DNA from: an uncultured Caldilineaceae bacterium
GTDB taxonomy: Bacteria > Chloroflexota > Anaerolineae > Caldilineales > Caldilineaceae
Direction of reading: 5' to 3'
Assembly: GCA_951813625.1 (NCBI GenBank)
Contig: CATOTS010000036.1
Location: 1-64,000, forward strand
Length of the DNA: 64,000 nt
Below the pieces are notes generated by a model that did no database searches, was not told the origin of the DNA, and saw only the letters and a list, made by a program, of their open reading frames with translations. Positions 61,362 through 64,000 of this stretch are shown one piece after another. The number at the start of each line of letters is the position of its first letter. Positions within the stretch are counted from its first letter, which is position 1. Made by a program: the position numbers and the translations under genes.

Positions 61362-62429
61362 TCATTCGGCGGGATCCGCGCCTTTGTCTTCCGCGGCCGG
61401 TTCGGGGAGGGCCTGATCGCGTCCAAAAATGGTCAATGTATCGGGCTCGCCTTCGACGGCGACCGTCCACGCGGCCATCCAGCCGGTTGCGTTGTCGACG
61501 GCGACGGCATACCAACTGCTGTCCTCCAGCCGTCCGAAGACACGAAGGCCCTGTTGGTCGTTGAGGAGTCTCAGCACGGGCGCATCGACCTCCGGCCGTT
61601 CTCGAATGTTCACCGACGGATGCAGGAGCCTGCCGGTCAGCGACTTTGGCGGCCGGGGCGTCGCGGTCGGGAAGTTGCTCTCCAGCGGCGGGTAGGAACT
61701 GACAAGCGCGAGGGCGGTCGCGGTCGCCTGTGCGGTGAAGGGTACGACGCGGTTTGCCGGGAACAGCAGTGCCGCGGCGGTTGCCGCGATGAGGCCGCAG
61801 ATGATTAGGAGAGGCCATCCTCTCCAGGCGCGCTGGATGTGTTGTTTCGAAGGTCTGAAGGCCGGGCCCTTATAGGTAGGGCCGATTTGCGGCGGCGCGC
61901 TCCGCACGTCGGCCCGTTTGAAATTGGAGAAGATTTCTGCCAACGCGGCCTCGTATGCCGGGTTGATGCGCCACTCGTTGAGGCGGGGATTGTAATCGCG
62001 CCCGGAATCGGGGATGGCGTTGCAGAGGGCGTTTTGAATGGCTGTGAAATCAGCCGCCCAGCCCACGCGAATGTACAAGGAGCCGTTTTCGAGACGCTGA
62101 TAGGACAGCCAGGCGTCGGAGGGGCCGATGCGCTTTAGAGCCTGGTCCAAGTCCTCATCGGATACAGGATGATGTTGTGCTTCCTTCAGCTCCTCGTCGT
62201 GGGTCCAGCGTTTCACAGGATTGGACAGCTGGCGATAGGCCTCATCCAGGCGGGCCAGAAAGGGGTCAGACGGTTCGGTCCCGGCGACGAGAGCGACGTC
62301 GTTGAGATGTTCTCCCGTGTGCAAACGGATCTGGCGCCGGTAGGCGGCGTCGAGCACTTCCTGTGTGGCGTTGCGATTTACGCCCAAGACCTGATAGTAG
62401 TTCTGGCTGTCTTTGTCTGTCACTGCCAA
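61362..62429 (-). CDS. Degenerate J-domain membrane protein with C-terminal SH3b domain
   Basis: 355 residues. The N terminus (10-85) is a DnaJ-like fold (NYYQVLGVNRNATQEVLDAAYRRQ, LARLDEAYRQLSNPVKRWTHDEEL), but the HPD motif that activates DnaK is absent; the loop reads LHTGEHLNDV. A middle region of about 110 residues is unassigned. A transmembrane helix (WPLLIICGLIAATAAALLFP) leads to a bacterial SH3 domain (SVNIRERPEVDAPVLRLL, WYAVAVDNATGWMAAWTV). The orientation suggests a cytoplasmic J-like part and an outside SH3b. The kinase gene ends the upstream side, 8 bp away. Confidence 0.78.
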   Translation of the reverse strand: MAVTDKDSQNYYQVLGVNRNATQEVLDAAYRRQIRLHTGEHLNDVALVAGTEPSDPFLARLDEAYRQLSNPVKRWTHDEELKEAQHHPVSDEDLDQALKRIGPSDAWLSYQRLENGSLYIRVGWAADFTAIQNALCNAIPDSGRDYNPRLNEWRINPAYEAALAEIFSNFKRADVRSAPPQIGPTYKGPAFRPSKQHIQRAWRGWPLLIICGLIAATAAALLFPANRVVPFTAQATATALALVSSYPPLESNFPTATPRPPKSLTGRLLHPSVNIRERPEVDAPVLRLLNDQQGLRVFGRLEDSSWYAVAVDNATGWMAAWTVAVEGEPDTLTIFGRDQALPEPAAEDKGADPAE

Positions 62430-62437
62430 CCGCCGGT

Positions 62438-63433
62438 CTATCGACTGACGCCTTCGGAGAAGCCGCCGCTTGCTACCAGCGCGGCCACCTCCTTTAATTC
62501 AAAGAGTCCCATGTCGCCGGGAATCGTGTACTTGATCGCGGCAGCGGCAGCGCCCCAGCGCAGAGCGTCGGGCAGCCAGTCGTCGCCGTCGCGCCGCAGG
62601 TAGCGGAAGAGTACGCCGGCGGTGAAAGCGTCACCGGCGCCGATGCGCCCAACGGTACCTCCGCCTGGGAAGATCGCCTGACGCACGGGTGGTCGTCCGG
62701 GCACTGCCGCAATCGAGCCGTCCGCGCCCAGGGTGAGGATGACCGTCGTGCCGGGGAATTCGCGCTGGATGGCGGCGAGAGCGTCTTCGGGAGAGATCGA
62801 GTCGGGCAGGTCGTAGTGGGTCTGGGCATCGCGAATCGGGGCGAAGAGAATGTCTGAGGCCGCGGCGAAGGGCTGGCAGCCGCGGCGGGACTGCTGCGGC
62901 GTCCAGAGCTTGGCGCGGTAGTTGATGTCGAAACTGACGCTCCAACCAGCCTCTTTTGCGAGCTGCAAGGCCTTGGCGGCGGTGGCGGCGGCGCTCTCGC
63001 TGATGGCGAGTGTGATGCCGGTCAGGTGCAGGTGGCGCCCCGCGGCCGCGGTGAATACCTGGCCCGGCAGCTCGGCGGGCGTCATGCGGCTGGCGGCAGA
63101 ATTGGCGCGGTCGTAGATGATTGAGGTGGGGCGGGCGCCGTCGCCGAACTCGACGAAGAACAGGCCGAGCCGGTCCTCCTCCGTCCAGATTATGTGTGAC
63201 GTGTCTACACCGTGGCCCATCAAGGTGCGGGCGATCCGCCGTCCCAGTGGGTTGTCGGGCAGGCGGGAGATCCACGCGGTGCGAACGCCAAGCCGGGCCA
63301 GCGCGACAGCCGTGTTCGATTCGGTGCCGCCCGCCTCCAACTCGAAGTTGGCAGCCTGTTCGATTCGCAGATGGCCCGGCGGCGCCATGCGCAGCAGCGT
63401 TTCGCCTAGAGTTACAACATCGTACCCACTCAT
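62438..63433 (-). CDS. PfkB-family sugar kinase, probably 2-keto-3-deoxygluconate kinase-like
   Basis: 331 residues. Ribokinase fold marks: VTLGETLLRMAPPGHLRIEQA at the N terminus, GGTESNTAVALARLG (signature 1) and GRIGAGDAFTAGVLF (signature 2, with the catalytic Asp). The segment SFDINYRAKLW is characteristic of KDG kinases, which phosphorylate 2-keto-3-deoxygluconate from uronate breakdown. No KDPG aldolase or uronate gene is nearby, so the substrate is tentative. It is 8 bp upstream of the J-domain gene and apparently cotranscribed with it. Confidence 0.85.
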   Translation of the reverse strand: MSGYDVVTLGETLLRMAPPGHLRIEQAANFELEAGGTESNTAVALARLGVRTAWISRLPDNPLGRRIARTLMGHGVDTSHIIWTEEDRLGLFFVEFGDGARPTSIIYDRANSAASRMTPAELPGQVFTAAAGRHLHLTGITLAISESAAATAAKALQLAKEAGWSVSFDINYRAKLWTPQQSRRGCQPFAAASDILFAPIRDAQTHYDLPDSISPEDALAAIQREFPGTTVILTLGADGSIAAVPGRPPVRQAIFPGGGTVGRIGAGDAFTAGVLFRYLRRDGDDWLPDALRWGAAAAAIKYTIPGDMGLFELKEVAALVASGGFSEGVSR

Positions 63434-64000
63434 AAAGCCGCGCTTTCCCTCAACGCAGGAGGCAAGCTTAGGGTCAGCCTGCCCAGAATGATTTTGGTGC
63501 GGCGCCGATTGTCGCGTAAGGGCAGTGAGTCGGCGAGAACGAAATTACTCCTACGGTCCTCTCGACCTGAATTCCCGCAAGCGTAAGCGCGCGGTGCCGT
63601 GTCCGCTCCGCGCGTCGAGCGTCCAAGGCCCGCCCGGAAAGCGTCGCTGCCCCGCTATTTTTCTCTTTTATCGTAACTACTCAGCCGCTATCAGTCTGCG
63701 ACCATGAATGGGGCGAGCGAAGGTGTTTTCTCTCTCCTTAGCTCTTTGGACGGTCGGGCCTGCGGCCCTCCCTTGTGCGGGGGGACTCCCCCCGCAACGC
63801 CCCCCTCCAAAACCATCGCTCACCGACGGTACGCTGTCATTCCTGCAGTGCGGCTTATCCAACGTGGTGGCGGCCAACCGAATACGCAATCAGATAATCT
63901 GAATGGCGGCGGGGATGGAAGACTGGTCGAGACCGATGCTGTATGTGGCTTAGTAGTTACCTTTTATCCAACTACAAACAGCTCGTCTGTGTCAAACCTG
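63434..64000. other. Terminal non-coding region
   Basis: 567 bp without a supported gene. It contains a solo hairpin module at 63747-63807 and otherwise no recognisable feature. The promoter of the kinase operon may lie in its first 100 bp but is not clear. Confidence 0.4.
63747..63807 (-). repeat. GC-hairpin module, copy E (solo, inverted)
   Basis: Complete module on the minus strand, from GGGGGGCG through the main palindrome, GGGCC-GCA-GGCCC and CGACCGTCCA. It lacks the MITE-like arms and the preceding GTGTC, showing that the module also occurs by itself. Confidence 0.85.

Overview
The window is a GC-rich chromosomal segment, mostly housekeeping genes packed in short operons, with a few mobile or decaying islands. 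Gene content is bacterial: MutS, an endonuclease-type MutL, MutY, trigger factor-ClpP-ClpX, PurM, ThrC and ComEC. A Chloroflexota bacterium (Caldilineales-like) fits best. The reasons are a TIGR03960/TIGR03936 radical SAM pair, lipoproteins with Thr-Pro linkers, an NHL-HbpS protein, LysM-cytochrome and J-SH3 fusions, a CHAT protein and GC-hairpin repeats. This placement is inference from gene content; there is no rRNA in the window.

Layout. 1-8.2 kb: CHAT-domain caspase-like protein, mutS, a small membrane protein, and comEC on the minus strand. 8.3-8.9 kb: a 544-bp MITE-like element with 8-bp target duplications. 9.0-13.1 kb: a molybdenum hydroxylase operon (FAD, 2Fe-2S and Moco subunits plus a MoaD/ThiS-like protein) closed by a strong terminator. 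13.2-16.9 kb: an orphan beta-class DNA methyltransferase and mutL, the latter behind an extended -10 that predicts an almost leaderless mRNA. 16.9-17.5 kb: an intact hicB beside a hicA killed by an amber codon. 17.8-22.5 kb: a membrane protein, then tig-clpP-clpX. 22.6-27.1 kb (minus): zinc-ribbon protein, three tandem M42 peptidases and mutY, apparently one operon. 27.2-29.6 kb: tRNA-Glu, an ISKra4-like IS with a frameshifted transposase, and a second MITE-like copy adjoining it. 29.7-32.8 kb: the radical SAM pair behind a consensus promoter and a structured leader. 33-36.7 kb: three decaying membrane-protein paralogues, an SPFH protein and a LecA-like protein. 36.8-42.9 kb (minus): RraA-like, aminotransferase, RidA, a RelE-type toxin-antitoxin pair, cytochrome c lipoprotein, dipeptidase and a beta-propeller. 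43-45.9 kb (minus): divergent GroEL-like chaperonin and threonine synthase. 46-50.3 kb: an ABC-2 exporter. 50.4-53 kb: DUF433 with a frameshifted DUF5615 partner, purM, enoyl-CoA hydratase. 53-63.4 kb (mostly minus): ion channel, tRNA-Val, glycosidase-like lipoprotein, MoaB, phytanoyl-CoA dioxygenase, NHL-HbpS fusion, LysM-cytochrome c, J-domain protein, KdgK-like kinase. The last 0.5 kb carries a solo copy of the hairpin repeat.

How the genes connect. MoaB (56.3 kb) could supply molybdenum cofactor to the hydroxylase (9-12.8 kb). MutS, MutL and MutY give most of a mismatch/oxidised-guanine repair set, and the MutL endonuclease motif fits a MutH-less system. Trigger factor and ClpXP form the usual folding/degradation unit. 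The most unusual items are a two-member MITE-like family that shares its terminal bases and 8-bp duplication size with the resident IS, a ~60-bp GC-hairpin module carried in and outside it, a chaperonin in which the residue aligned with GroEL Asp398 is arginine, two toxin genes each broken by a single lesion, and several unusual domain fusions.
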